Of a stretch of DNA of 64,000 nucleotides, positions 28,881-37,316 are shown piece after piece. The DNA is from Bordetella parapertussis. GTDB taxonomy: Bacteria > Pseudomonadota > Gammaproteobacteria > Burkholderiales > Burkholderiaceae_B. The position numbers and the translations under genes were made by a program. The stretch is from the NCBI GenBank assembly GCA_945903445.1, contig CAMDNZ010000015.1, forward strand, positions 5,907-69,906. The letters are read 5' to 3'. Under the pieces are notes generated by a model, which was not told the DNA's origin, did not search any database, and was given only the letters and a program-made list of their open reading frames with translations. Positions within the stretch are counted from its first letter, which is position 1. Each line of letters starts with the position of its first letter.

Positions 28881-29978
28881 ATGAAAAATACGTTCGCACG
28901 CGCGCTTCTGGGCGCGGTGGCTTTAAGCGTCGCTGGCACGAGCGCCGCGCAGCAGCAGGTCGTCAATATCTACAACTGGGCTGAGTACGTCGCCCCCGAG
29001 ACGCTGCCGGGATTCGAAAACGCCACCGGCATCAAGCCGCGCTACGACATCTACGACACCAACGACATCCTGCAAGCCCGGCTGTTGGCCGGCAAGTCGG
29101 GTTATGACATTGTCGTGCCCTCGTCGCACTATGCCTCGCGTCAGATCGAGGCCGGCATGTTTCAGAAGCTCGATAAGTCAAAGATCCCAAACATCAAGCA
29201 TCTGGATCCGGCCATCATGGCCTTGCTCGAACCGATCGACCCGGGCAATCAGTACGCCATCCCCTGGGGCTACGGTACTAACGGCCTGGGCTACAACGTC
29301 ACCCGGGCCCAAGCGATCATGGGCAAAGAGGTCGATCTCGGCAACTGGGACATGCTCTTCAACCCCCAGAACGCCGCCAAGTTCAAAGACTGCGGGATTT
29401 CCGTGCTGGACGAGGCGGCGCAGGTCTTCCCTGCGGCGCTGGCCTATATCGGCAAGAACCCGAACAGCGACAAAATCGAAGATTACAAAGCGGCCTTCGA
29501 GGTTTTGAAAAAAATTCGTCCGTACATCCGCCAGTTCAGTTCGTCCGGTTATATCGACGAGTTGGCCACCGGTGAGTTGTGCATGGTCTATGGTTTTTCG
29601 GGCGACGTTATGATTTCGCGAGCGCGCGCCAAGGAAGCCAAGAAGGATTACGAGATCAACTACTTCATCCCTAAGGGGGGCGCACCCGCCTGGTTCGATT
29701 TGATGTTGATCCCCAAGGACGCGCCCAACGCGGCGAATGCTCATACGTTCATCAATTACATCGAGACGCCGGAAGTTCACGCGGCCATCACCAACAAAAT
29801 GTTCTACCCCAACGCCAACAAGGACGCACGTCAATTCGTCGCGCCTGCGATTGCCGACAATCCGATGATTTATCCGACCGCCGCTGTCACCAAAAGCCTG
29901 TACGTGATTCAAGCGCAACCCCTGCCGCTGCAGCGTCAGATGACGCGCATGTGGAACGAACTGAAGTCGGGGCGTTGA
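28881..29978 (+). CDS. potF: Polyamine ABC transporter substrate-binding protein
   Basis: Periplasmic binding protein for putrescine or spermidine. The 365-residue precursor starts at ATG 28881 with a signal peptide cut after GTSAA. The mature N-terminus QQVVNIYNWAEYVAPETLPG and the GYDIVVPSSHYASRQIEAGM segment match PotF. YIDELATGELCMVYGFSGDV is near the ligand site. First gene of potFGHI; the AT-rich stretch TTTATTATTTTGCC upstream may contain its -10 region or an upstream terminator. Confidence 0.93.
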   Translation: MKNTFARALLGAVALSVAGTSAAQQQVVNIYNWAEYVAPETLPGFENATGIKPRYDIYDTNDILQARLLAGKSGYDIVVPSSHYASRQIEAGMFQKLDKSKIPNIKHLDPAIMALLEPIDPGNQYAIPWGYGTNGLGYNVTRAQAIMGKEVDLGNWDMLFNPQNAAKFKDCGISVLDEAAQVFPAALAYIGKNPNSDKIEDYKAAFEVLKKIRPYIRQFSSSGYIDELATGELCMVYGFSGDVMISRARAKEAKKDYEINYFIPKGGAPAWFDLMLIPKDAPNAANAHTFINYIETPEVHAAITNKMFYPNANKDARQFVAPAIADNPMIYPTAAVTKSLYVIQAQPLPLQRQMTRMWNELKSGR

Positions 29979-29983
29979 GCACT

Positions 29984-31111
29984 ATGATCGATAGTCGTTA
30001 CGGGGTCCCGCACACGACCGACCCTGACGAATTCGTACGAGTCGCCGATGTCGTCAAGATTTTTGGCGATGTCGTGGCCGTTCGCTCGGTGAATCTCAGC
30101 GTTCGGCGTAATGAAATCTTCGCGCTACTGGGCAGTTCGGGCTGCGGCAAATCGACGCTGCTGCGCATGCTGGCGGGTTTCGAAGAGGTCACCTCGGGCC
30201 AGATCGTGCTCGACGGCGAAGACATCACCGCCATCCCGCCGCACCGTCGACCGGTGAATATGATGTTTCGGTCGTACGCGCTGTTTCCGCACATGACGGT
30301 ACAGGCCAACGTTGCGTTTGGTCTGAAGCAAGAAGGTGTCGATGCGGCCGAAATTCACGACCGTGTGTTCGAGGCATTGGACCTGGTGCAGATGGCGGGT
30401 TATTCGCGGCGTAAGCCGCATCAGTTATCGGGTGGCCAGCAACAGCGTGTCGCGTTGGCGCGCTCCTTGGTCAAGCGGCCCAAGTTGCTGCTGCTCGACG
30501 AGCCGATGTCGGCGCTGGACAAGCAGATCCGTCAGAAGACGCAGATCGAGCTGGTGCGTATTCTTGAACAAGTGGGCGTGACCTGCATCATGGTCACTCA
30601 CGATCAGGAAGAGGCGATGACTATGGCGCACCGCTTGGCCGTCATGACCGAAGGCCAGATCGTGCAGATGGGCACGCCGCAGGAAGTCTATGCTTTTCCG
30701 CGTTCGCGCTTCGTGGCGGGCTTTATCGGATCGACCAATCTGTTCACAGGCACCATTGTGATCGACGAACCCGATAGAGTGGCCATCGAGTGCGACGAAC
30801 TCAGCCGTCCGCTTGTCGTCAGCCACGGCGTGAGCGAACCCATCGGCATGGAAGTTCATGTATCCATCCGTCCCGAGCACGTGGTGGTGTCGCGCGACAT
30901 GCCTGAAACAGAGGAAAACTGGGCGCACGGTCGGGTCAGCCACATGGCCTGGTTGGGCAGCTACGCGCTCTATCAGATTCGTCTGGACGCAGGCAAGGTA
31001 ATCGAGGCCAGCGTACCCAGCCGTATCCTGGCCACCTTGGATGCGCCCGGTATCGAAGACGAGGTCTACGTCAGCTGGGATGCCGATAGCGCAACGGTGC
31101 TGGCATCATGA
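29984..31111 (+). CDS. potG: Polyamine ABC transporter ATP-binding protein
   Basis: ATPase of the polyamine importer, 375 residues from the ATG at 29984. Walker A is GSSGCGKSTLLRMLAGF, the signature is QLSGGQQQRVALARSL, Walker B LLLLDEPMSALD and switch His VTHDQEEAMTM. The C-terminal TOBE region is intact. Oddity: the Q-loop reads NMMFRSYALFPHM. The conserved Gln is Arg at residue 96 (codon CGG at 30269-30271), a one-base change from CAG. It overlaps potH by 4 bases. Confidence 0.93.
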   Translation: MIDSRYGVPHTTDPDEFVRVADVVKIFGDVVAVRSVNLSVRRNEIFALLGSSGCGKSTLLRMLAGFEEVTSGQIVLDGEDITAIPPHRRPVNMMFRSYALFPHMTVQANVAFGLKQEGVDAAEIHDRVFEALDLVQMAGYSRRKPHQLSGGQQQRVALARSLVKRPKLLLLDEPMSALDKQIRQKTQIELVRILEQVGVTCIMVTHDQEEAMTMAHRLAVMTEGQIVQMGTPQEVYAFPRSRFVAGFIGSTNLFTGTIVIDEPDRVAIECDELSRPLVVSHGVSEPIGMEVHVSIRPEHVVVSRDMPETEENWAHGRVSHMAWLGSYALYQIRLDAGKVIEASVPSRILATLDAPGIEDEVYVSWDADSATVLAS

Positions 31112-32025
31112 TCCGCGTACCGGTCGCACGGTTTCTACCATCCATGCGTACGCTGGCCATCGTGCCACCGTTTCTCTGGCTGGCGCTGTTTCTGCTGGTG
31201 CCGTTTTTGATGGTCCTGAAGATCAGCCTCGCGGACCTGAATTTTGGCTCGCCGCCCTACACGCCACTGTTGACCTTCCAAGAGGGGGCTACCCAGCTCA
31301 CGTTGCACACCCAGGGCTATGCCCGGTTGTTCAGCGACAGCCTGTACGTCGCCACCTATCTGAACTCGGTCAAAATGGCCTTGGTCACTACGTTCTGGTG
31401 CGTGGTCATCGGCTATCCGATGGCCTATTACATCGCCCGTTCGTCACCGCGGATTCGGACGCTGCTGATGCTGGCCGTGATCTTGCCGTTCTGGACCTCG
31501 CAACTGCTGCGCGTCTACGCATGGGTCGGCATTTTGCGCAGCGATGGTTTACTCAATAAGACGCTGATCGGGTTGGGTTTGATCTCGCAGCCGCTCGAGA
31601 TCTATCGGACCGACGTGGCGGTCTATATTGGCATGATCTACGCCTATCTGCCGTTCTTCATTTTGCCCTTGTATGCCAATCTGGTGAAGATGGATTTGCG
31701 CCTGCTCGAAGCGGCATACGACTTGGGCGCCAGACCCTGGCAAGCGTTCTGGCAAGTGACCGTGCCGTTGTCGCGCCCGGGCGTGATCGCGGGTGCCATG
31801 CTGGTGTTCATTCCCAGCGTCGGCGAATATGTCATCCCCGAGCTGTTGGGCGGGGCCGACACGCTGATGATGGGTCGCGTCATGTGGGGCGAATTTTTCA
31901 CTAATGCCGACTGGCCCATGGCCGCTGCCGTGACCTGCGTTATGGTGTTGCTGCTGTTGGTGCCTTTGGCCCTGTTCCAATATAACCAGATGAAGCAGAT
32001 CCAGGCCGGTCGGGAGGGCGCATGA
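31108..32025 (+). CDS. potH: Polyamine ABC transporter permease
   Basis: Inner-membrane channel subunit, 305 residues with six membrane helices, first at LAIVPPFLWLALFLLVPFLM. The EAA coupling loop is LRLLEAAYDLGARPWQAFWQ. The long periplasmic loop after helix 1 is typical of PotH. It overlaps potG and potI by 4 bases each. Confidence 0.93.
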   Translation: MIRVPVARFLPSMRTLAIVPPFLWLALFLLVPFLMVLKISLADLNFGSPPYTPLLTFQEGATQLTLHTQGYARLFSDSLYVATYLNSVKMALVTTFWCVVIGYPMAYYIARSSPRIRTLLMLAVILPFWTSQLLRVYAWVGILRSDGLLNKTLIGLGLISQPLEIYRTDVAVYIGMIYAYLPFFILPLYANLVKMDLRLLEAAYDLGARPWQAFWQVTVPLSRPGVIAGAMLVFIPSVGEYVIPELLGGADTLMMGRVMWGEFFTNADWPMAAAVTCVMVLLLLVPLALFQYNQMKQIQAGREGA

Positions 32026-32825
32026 AAGGGCCCGACAAACGCGTGAAATGGCTGTCCTTGGGCTTGGGATTTTTATTTCTGTATGCGCCCATCGTCAGCC
32101 TGATGGTGTTCTCGTTCAATTCGTCGCCGCTGGTGACCTCGTGGTCGGGATTCTCGTTGCGGTGGTATGAGGCGCTGTTCAAGGACGAAGTGCTGCTGCG
32201 TGCGGCATGGCTGTCTTTTCAGATCGCCGGTCTGACCGCCACTGCGGCCGTCGTCATCGGCACCTGGGTCGGATATGTATTGGCGCGCATGGGCCGTTTC
32301 CGGGGTTTCGCCGTTTACGTCGGCATGATCAGTGCACCGCTGGTCATTCCCGAAGTGGTGTTAGGCATCTCTTTGCTCATCCTGTTCATCGAAATGCGCA
32401 GCACGCTGGGTTGGCCGACTGATAACGGCATGTTCACGATCTGGGTCGGGCACACCACTCTGTGCATGGCCTATGTGGCGGTCATCATTCAGTCGCGCAT
32501 CCGCGACCTCGACCGCTCGCTGGAAGAAGCGGCACTCGACCTGGGCGCATCGCCGTTGCGCGTCTTCTTCTCGATCACACTGCCGCTTATCGCGCCTGCG
32601 CTAGCGGCAGGTTGGTTGCTGGCGTTCACCCTGTCTTTAGACGACGTGGTGCTGGCGTCTTTTCTGTCGGGACCGGGGTTCTCGACCCTGCCCATGGAAG
32701 TGTTCTCGCGAGTGCGCTTAGGCTTGCGTCCCGAAGTCAACGCACTGGCTACTTTGTTCATTTTGGCGGTGGGGATGTGCGTGATTGTCGCGCATCGCCT
32801 CGTATGGCGTAAGGAGACGGCATGA
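32022..32825 (+). CDS. potI: Polyamine ABC transporter permease
   Basis: Second channel subunit of the polyamine importer, 267 residues and six membrane helices, first at LGLGFLFLYAPIVSLMVFSF. The coupling loop is LEEAALDLGASPLRVFFSIT. It overlaps both potH and the downstream Spx/ArsC-like gene by 4 bases, so those are probably made from one transcript. Confidence 0.93.
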   Translation: MKGPDKRVKWLSLGLGFLFLYAPIVSLMVFSFNSSPLVTSWSGFSLRWYEALFKDEVLLRAAWLSFQIAGLTATAAVVIGTWVGYVLARMGRFRGFAVYVGMISAPLVIPEVVLGISLLILFIEMRSTLGWPTDNGMFTIWVGHTTLCMAYVAVIIQSRIRDLDRSLEEAALDLGASPLRVFFSITLPLIAPALAAGWLLAFTLSLDDVVLASFLSGPGFSTLPMEVFSRVRLGLRPEVNALATLFILAVGMCVIVAHRLVWRKETA

Positions 32826-33187
32826 CTGGTTTGACCCTGTTTGGTTTGAAGCAATGCAGCACCTGCGTCAAAGCGTCGAAGTGGCTGACCGAACACGACG
32901 TGCCGCATGCTTTCATCGACTATCGTGCCCAACCCGTCGCCCGCACCATACTCAAACAATGGGCGGGTCGCCTGGGCGGCTGGGAAAAACTGGTCAACCG
33001 AGCGTCGATGACTTGGCGCAATCTGGACGAGTCGCGCAAGTCGCCCAGCGGCGACGACGACTGGCTGGCACTCATCGCCGAATTCCCGGCCCTGGTGCGC
33101 CGGCCGGTGGCGGTTTCGCCCGATGGCGAAATCAGCGTCGGGTTCAATGAAAAGCGCTTCGTCGAGCGATTCGTTTCATCGGACTGA
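32822..33187 (+). CDS. Spx/ArsC (YffB-like) family protein
   Basis: Thioredoxin-fold protein of 121 residues. The N-terminus LTLFGLKQCSTCVKASKWL carries a C-x-x-C pair, and RPVAVSPDGEISVGF is the conserved C-terminal loop. It resembles YffB, a glutathione-dependent reductase-like member, rather than true arsenate reductase, and no arsenic genes are nearby. Its stop overlaps the glycosylase start by one base (TGATG). Confidence 0.88.
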   Translation: MTGLTLFGLKQCSTCVKASKWLTEHDVPHAFIDYRAQPVARTILKQWAGRLGGWEKLVNRASMTWRNLDESRKSPSGDDDWLALIAEFPALVRRPVAVSPDGEISVGFNEKRFVERFVSSD

Positions 33188-33858
33188 TGGCGCCCGTCAT
33201 CGATCCGGGTTTTTACGAGTGCGATGCCCTCAGGCTCGCGCAGCGTCTGTTGGGAAAGGTGCTGCGCCGACGATGGCAGGGTCACTGGCTGGCGGCCCGC
33301 ATCATTGAAACCGAAGCCTATACGCTGCTCGACAAGGGCAGTCACGCTTCACTGGGTTTCACTCACGCGCGACGTGCCTTGTTCATGGGAGGCGGCACGC
33401 TCTATATGTATTATGCGCGGGGTGGCGATTCCTTGAACATCGGCGCGGCGGGCGAGGGCAACGCCGTGCTGATCAAATCGGCCTACCCGTGGCAGGACAC
33501 GCAATCGGGCCCCGAGGCGCTGGCGCTCATGCAGGCGCTTAACCTGGATGCCGCCGGACTGCCTCGTTCGGTCGAAAAACTGTGTGCGGGACAGACGTTG
33601 CTATGTCGGGCCTTGGCCTTGAAGGTGTCAGAGTGGAACGCCGGCCGGTTCGATCCGACGCAGTTCTACCTGGATGACGTGGGCACGGTATTGCCGCAGA
33701 TTATCCAGACGACGCGCCTGGGCATTTCGGCCGACCGCGATGCGCATCTGCCGTGGCGTTTCGTCGACCCAGCCTACGCGCGCTATTGCACTCTTAATCC
33801 TTTGCGACGCGGGCAAATATCCTCTGAACACTATTGCTACGTCGATAACGCAGGTTAG
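33187..33858 (+). CDS. DNA-3-methyladenine glycosylase (AAG/MPG family)
   Basis: Base-excision repair glycosylase of 223 residues that removes alkylated purines. Visible motifs are ARIIETEAYTLLDKGSHASL, FMGGGTLYMYYARGGDSLN and GEGNAVLIKSAYPW. Where the animal enzyme has a YGMYFCMN stretch, this reads YARGGDSLN, a subfamily feature. The last codons (YCYVDNAG) lie inside the first of three direct repeats that bound the tandem toxin-like genes, so the duplication touched the end of this gene. Confidence 0.87.
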   Translation: MAPVIDPGFYECDALRLAQRLLGKVLRRRWQGHWLAARIIETEAYTLLDKGSHASLGFTHARRALFMGGGTLYMYYARGGDSLNIGAAGEGNAVLIKSAYPWQDTQSGPEALALMQALNLDAAGLPRSVEKLCAGQTLLCRALALKVSEWNAGRFDPTQFYLDDVGTVLPQIIQTTRLGISADRDAHLPWRFVDPAYARYCTLNPLRRGQISSEHYCYVDNAG

Positions 33859-33870
33859 CCCGTTTCGCTG
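33835..33870 (+). repeat. Direct repeat copy 1 at the tandem S1-like genes
   Basis: A segment reading TCGATAACGCAGGTTAGCCC occurs here, overlapping the 3' end of the glycosylase gene. Related copies lie about 1.0 and 2.0 kb downstream (34850 and 35873), so the units between them look like a tandem duplication. Confidence 0.65.
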
Positions 33871-33891
33871 GAAAACACAGGGAGTAAGTCG

Positions 33892-34725
33892 CTATCGAAT
33901 TTCAATCGTCATCGAAAGTCTGTAGCACAGGCAGGATATATTGCGCGAGATATGCGCGCTCCGACATTGTCGTGATATTGGCGGGGTGCATCTGTCGGCG
34001 GAGGGTGACGCCAGGGCCGACAGAGCGTTCAAGTCGCCAGGTCCTGACAGTGTGCATTCTAAGTTGAATGTCAATAACGGCGAAATTCCACCCACCAAGA
34101 TGTAAAACCGTAAATCCTCAATAAAGTCTTGGTCACGCGTACCAGGGTAGGCGTTGCGTAAATAAAAAGTTCCATTTTGCAAAATGTGCGGGCGTATTTC
34201 GATACCTTGTTGAGGATTAAATCCAACCACGTATGAGATGGAATGCGGAAATACCTGGGTACGTCTCATCCAGGAAAGCTCAATTTTTTCCGCTGCTTGG
34301 GATACAGACTCATATGATAGATTACTCCGTCTTATTGAACGGATGGTGACGGGTAATGGATACCAATATGCATCTCCTGCAATGGCGTATACATAAACTG
34401 GAATAGAACGCTCCCTCGACACTGTCAATGCCACCCCGGCTGCGGCGCCGAACCTCGAAAATGCGACTAGAAAGGCTGCATTACCCAATCGGTCGTGCCG
34501 TGGTGGCGTACCGGCAAGGAAGGTTTGGATGTGATCGGATAGTTCGGATTCGGGGAAACCTAGTTCGAGCGCTTCGCCTGGAGGAACCAGTGAGACCATA
34601 TAAACGTTGTTTTCGACGGGATAGGGTTGACGCCGATCCCGTTGGTCTGGAGGCGCGTTGGCGGCGCCTGCTGCTGTGCAGATTAACACCGCAACCACTG
34701 CGATCAATTTTTTTAAATACGGCAA
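33892..34725 (-). CDS. Exported toxin-A-subunit-like protein, tail frameshifted (copy A)
   Basis: Not a known named gene. The 277-residue precursor starts at TTG 34725 (copy B has ATG there, GGAG site kept), with a signal peptide ending near AAGAANA. Then come NNVYMVSLVPP, LGFPESELSDHIQTFLAG, AAFLVAFSRFG and IPVYVYAIAGDAYWY, the layout of pertussis toxin S1. The Arg after VY is Met and the Ser-Thr-Ser site reads VAFS-like, so ADP-ribosylation is unlikely. Compared with copy B, one T is missing near 33986, which puts the last 36 or so residues in another frame. The original frame would end at 33902 with a tail like those of the other copies. It is the downstream half of a tandem pair. Confidence 0.8.
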   Translation of the reverse strand: MPYLKKLIAVVAVLICTAAGAANAPPDQRDRRQPYPVENNVYMVSLVPPGEALELGFPESELSDHIQTFLAGTPPRHDRLGNAAFLVAFSRFGAAAGVALTVSRERSIPVYVYAIAGDAYWYPLPVTIRSIRRSNLSYESVSQAAEKIELSWMRRTQVFPHSISYVVGFNPQQGIEIRPHILQNGTFYLRNAYPGTRDQDFIEDLRFYILVGGISPLLTFNLECTLSGPGDLNALSALASPSADRCTPPISRQCRSAHISRNISCLCYRLSMTIEIR

Positions 34726-34754
34726 TGCGATCTCCGGTGATTTTTCTAGTATTC

Positions 34755-34781
34755 ATTTTATGGCTGCGACAACACCGCCGG
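34755..34781 (-). promoter_or_regulatory. Shared promoter-like element of copy A
   Basis: On the minus strand CGGCGGTGTTGTCGCAGCCA precedes the -10-like hexamer TAAAAT, about 30 bases before the start codon. Very similar blocks precede copies B, C and D. There is no good -35 box. Confidence 0.45.
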
Positions 34782-34849
34782 TTCTTCAGCGAGCAATTCG
34801 GTAGTTGGTTCGCTTCGCTCGCGTAGCGGGAGAAAATATCGTCCAAGTA

Positions 34850-34886
34850 ATGCTATATCGATAATGAAAGTTAACCTGCGTCGCTC
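34850..34886 (+). repeat. Direct repeat copy 2
   Basis: TGCTATATCGATAATGAAAG and the following GTTAACCTGCGTCGCT match repeat copy 1, between the tandem genes A and B. The match continues into the 3' ends of both genes. Confidence 0.6.
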
Positions 34887-34917
34887 AAAAGTACAGTCAG
34901 AGAGTCGCTACTGATTT

Positions 34918-35739
34918 TTAATCGTCATCGAAGGCCGTTAATAGAGGCAGGGTATATCGTGCGATATATGTGCTTTCCGGCATTGTCTTGATATTGGCGG
35001 GGTTGCATCTGTCGGTAGAGGTTGATGCCAGGGCCGACCTAGTGCTCGAGTAACTTGGACCTGAGACAGGGCACGCTAAGTTGAATGTCAGTAGAGACGG
35101 GTCTGTGAGTCTTACGACGTTAAGCTGTAGATCAGGGTAATATGTTTGGGAACGCGTACCTGGGTAGGCTTGGTTTTCATACAAATTTCCATTTCGCAAA
35201 TTGTGTGCGCGTATTTCTACAGTTTGTCGATGATTGAATCCGACCACATACGAAATAAGATCCGGGTATATCCGGATTCGTCTCATCCAAGTGAGGTCTA
35301 CGGTTTGCGCTGCTTCAGCTAGTAGTGCACTAGCCCGGCTACGCCTCATTGCATTGGCTGTGGTGGAAATTCGATACCAATAGGCATCTCCTGCAATGGC
35401 GTACACATAAGCAGGAACAGAACGCTCCGTCGACAATAACCATGCCAATCCGGCCGCGGCGCCGAACCTTGAGAACGCAACTTGAAAAGCAGCAATATTC
35501 GATGCGTCACGCTCTGGCACACCGGCAAGAAAGGTTTGGACGTGATCGGGTAATTCGGATTCGGGAAAACCTTGTTTAAGCGCTACTTCTGGAGGAACCA
35601 GTGAGACCATATAGACGTTATTCTGCACGGGATAGGGTTGACGCTGATCCCGTTCGTCAGAAGACGCGTTGTCGGCGGCTGCTGCTGCCGTACAGACCAA
35701 TACGGTGAGCAATGCAATCATTTTTCTCAAACACGGCAT
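34918..35739 (-). CDS. Exported toxin-A-subunit-like protein (copy B)
   Basis: Not a known named gene. The 273-residue precursor begins at ATG 35739 after a GGAG site, with a signal peptide (KMIALLTVLVCTAAAAA). The mature part has NNVYMVSLVPP, QGFPESELPDHVQTFLAG, AAFQVAFSRFG, VPAYVYAIAGDAYWY and ISYVVGFN, aligning with pertussis toxin S1. The catalytic Arg is Met, His is Phe and the Ser-Thr-Ser triad is lost. The C-terminus has two Cys 21 residues apart (FNLACPVSG, TDRCNPAN) and a tail ending LPLLTAFDDD, like the A1-A2 loop and tail of cholera toxin A. It is the intact twin of copy A. Confidence 0.8.
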   Translation of the reverse strand: MPCLRKMIALLTVLVCTAAAAADNASSDERDQRQPYPVQNNVYMVSLVPPEVALKQGFPESELPDHVQTFLAGVPERDASNIAAFQVAFSRFGAAAGLAWLLSTERSVPAYVYAIAGDAYWYRISTTANAMRRSRASALLAEAAQTVDLTWMRRIRIYPDLISYVVGFNHRQTVEIRAHNLRNGNLYENQAYPGTRSQTYYPDLQLNVVRLTDPSLLTFNLACPVSGPSYSSTRSALASTSTDRCNPANIKTMPESTYIARYTLPLLTAFDDD

Positions 35740-35768
35740 TGCAATCTCCAGCAATTGTCCCGGTATCT

Positions 35769-35795
35769 ATTCTATGGCTGCGTCGCCGTCACCGA
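35769..35795 (-). promoter_or_regulatory. Shared promoter-like element of copy B
   Basis: On the minus strand GGTGACGGCGACGCAGCCA runs into TAGAAT, 30 bases before the ATG. It corresponds in place and sequence to the elements before copies A, C and D. Confidence 0.45.
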
Positions 35796-35872
35796 TTCTC
35801 TATCGCGGCCTTGGTAATAGTTGGTTCGTTTTGCTCGTTCGCGCGATGCGGGGCAGTGATTCCCAATCGCCG

Positions 35873-35909
35873 CTACGAGATCGATAATGCGGGTTAGCCC
35901 GCGTCGCGT
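35873..35909 (+). repeat. Direct repeat copy 3
   Basis: ATCGATAATGCGGGTTAGCC followed by CGCGTCGCG repeats copies 1 and 2 and closes the tandem array just before rmuC. Confidence 0.62.
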
Positions 35910-35934
35910 GGCCTTATTTTGCGAGTAGTCCGCT

Positions 35935-37272
35935 TTGATCGAATCCTTGAGCGTGTTGGGGCCTTCAGGGCTTCCCCTGTTGTTGATTGGCACCGTGCTG
36001 GTTCTAGCCGTTGGCTTCGTCTATCTGGCCTTGCGCGCTCGGGCTGCGCGTGACCGCGATGCCTTGGTCGATGCCGTCGAACGGCTAGAGCGTGGCCTGC
36101 GCGCCGACATGGCACGTGATGGGCAGGCGGCTCGCATGGAAGGCGCGCAGTCGCTGGCTCAGTTTTCTCATGCTTTCAACAGCCAGATGCAAGGCATGTT
36201 GCAGCTTAACGATAGCCGCATGAGCGACTTACGCCACGTGCTGGATCAGCGCCTGCGAGCTTTGCAAGACGACAACGGGCAGCGTTTGGAGGCCATGCGA
36301 CACACGGTGGACGAGCGTTTGCACGCCACGCTCGAACAGCGTCTGGGCGAATCCTTCAAACTGGTGTCCGACCGCCTCGAAGCGGTTCACAAGGGTTTGG
36401 GTGAGATGCAATCTTTGGCTGCTGGTGTCGGTGATCTCAAACGCGTACTGGTCAATGTCAAGTCGCGTGGTACATGGGGTGAGGTTCAACTTGCACGGCT
36501 CATCGAGGACGTGATGGCGCCGGGCCAGTATGCCGCGCAAGTCAAACCCATTCCGGGCAGCGATGCGGTGGTGGAGTTCGCTTTGCGTCTGCCGGGGCGC
36601 GATGCCGATCGTCCGGTCTGGCTGCCTATCGACGCGAAGTTTCCGAAAGAAGAGTACGAGCGCCTGGGCGACGCGCAAGACGCGGGCGATGCGGTGGCCG
36701 CTCGCGCAGCTGCGGCCGCGTTGGCGCGGGCGATCGAGGTGCAGGCTCGCATGATCGCCAACAAATACGTCGCTCCGCCGCATACCACCGATTTTGCCAT
36801 CATGTTTTTGCCGACCGAGGGACTGTATGCCGAAGTGCTGCGCCAGCCTGGCCTGCTCGATCGCCTGCAATCCCTACGTGTCAACGTGGCCGGTCCTGCC
36901 AATCTGGCCGCCATGTTGAATAGCTTGCAAATGGGTTTTCGCACCTTGGCCATCGAACAGCGATCCTCCGAGGTGTGGCAGGTGTTGCGGGCAGTCAAAA
37001 CCGAGTTTGGCCGATTCGGCGAATCGCTGGCGGCGGTCAAGAAAACGCTGGATACGGCCAGCACCAAATTGGGCAAGACGGAAGTTCGTACTCGCGCGAT
37101 GTTGCGCAATTTGAAGGCCGTCGAGACTTTGCCCGACGGCGTCCCGCCTGTTGGCCTTGCGGTCGCCGACGATTTTTCCGACGAGGCTCCGACAGACGGG
37201 TTCGGCGTGTCTGCGGATGACTCGGATACTCAGGACACGATGCGCGGCTTCCAAGAAAAACGCCAAGAGTGA
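35935..37272 (+). CDS. rmuC: DNA recombination protein RmuC
   Basis: Membrane-anchored protein of 445 residues that limits DNA inversions. It has an N-terminal membrane helix (LPLLLIGTVLVLAVGFVYLAL) and a long coiled coil (about residues 35-140). The RmuC nuclease-like domain follows, with VKSRGTWGEVQLARLIEDV and LPIDAKFPKEEYERL. The start is TTG at 35935. It lies directly after the toxin-like array and before rpiA. Confidence 0.92.
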   Translation: MIESLSVLGPSGLPLLLIGTVLVLAVGFVYLALRARAARDRDALVDAVERLERGLRADMARDGQAARMEGAQSLAQFSHAFNSQMQGMLQLNDSRMSDLRHVLDQRLRALQDDNGQRLEAMRHTVDERLHATLEQRLGESFKLVSDRLEAVHKGLGEMQSLAAGVGDLKRVLVNVKSRGTWGEVQLARLIEDVMAPGQYAAQVKPIPGSDAVVEFALRLPGRDADRPVWLPIDAKFPKEEYERLGDAQDAGDAVAARAAAAALARAIEVQARMIANKYVAPPHTTDFAIMFLPTEGLYAEVLRQPGLLDRLQSLRVNVAGPANLAAMLNSLQMGFRTLAIEQRSSEVWQVLRAVKTEFGRFGESLAAVKKTLDTASTKLGKTEVRTRAMLRNLKAVETLPDGVPPVGLAVADDFSDEAPTDGFGVSADDSDTQDTMRGFQEKRQE

Positions 37273-37316
37273 TCTGCTAAAGTGCAGTATTACTTACGAT
37301 CTTCTGTTTGGCTGCC

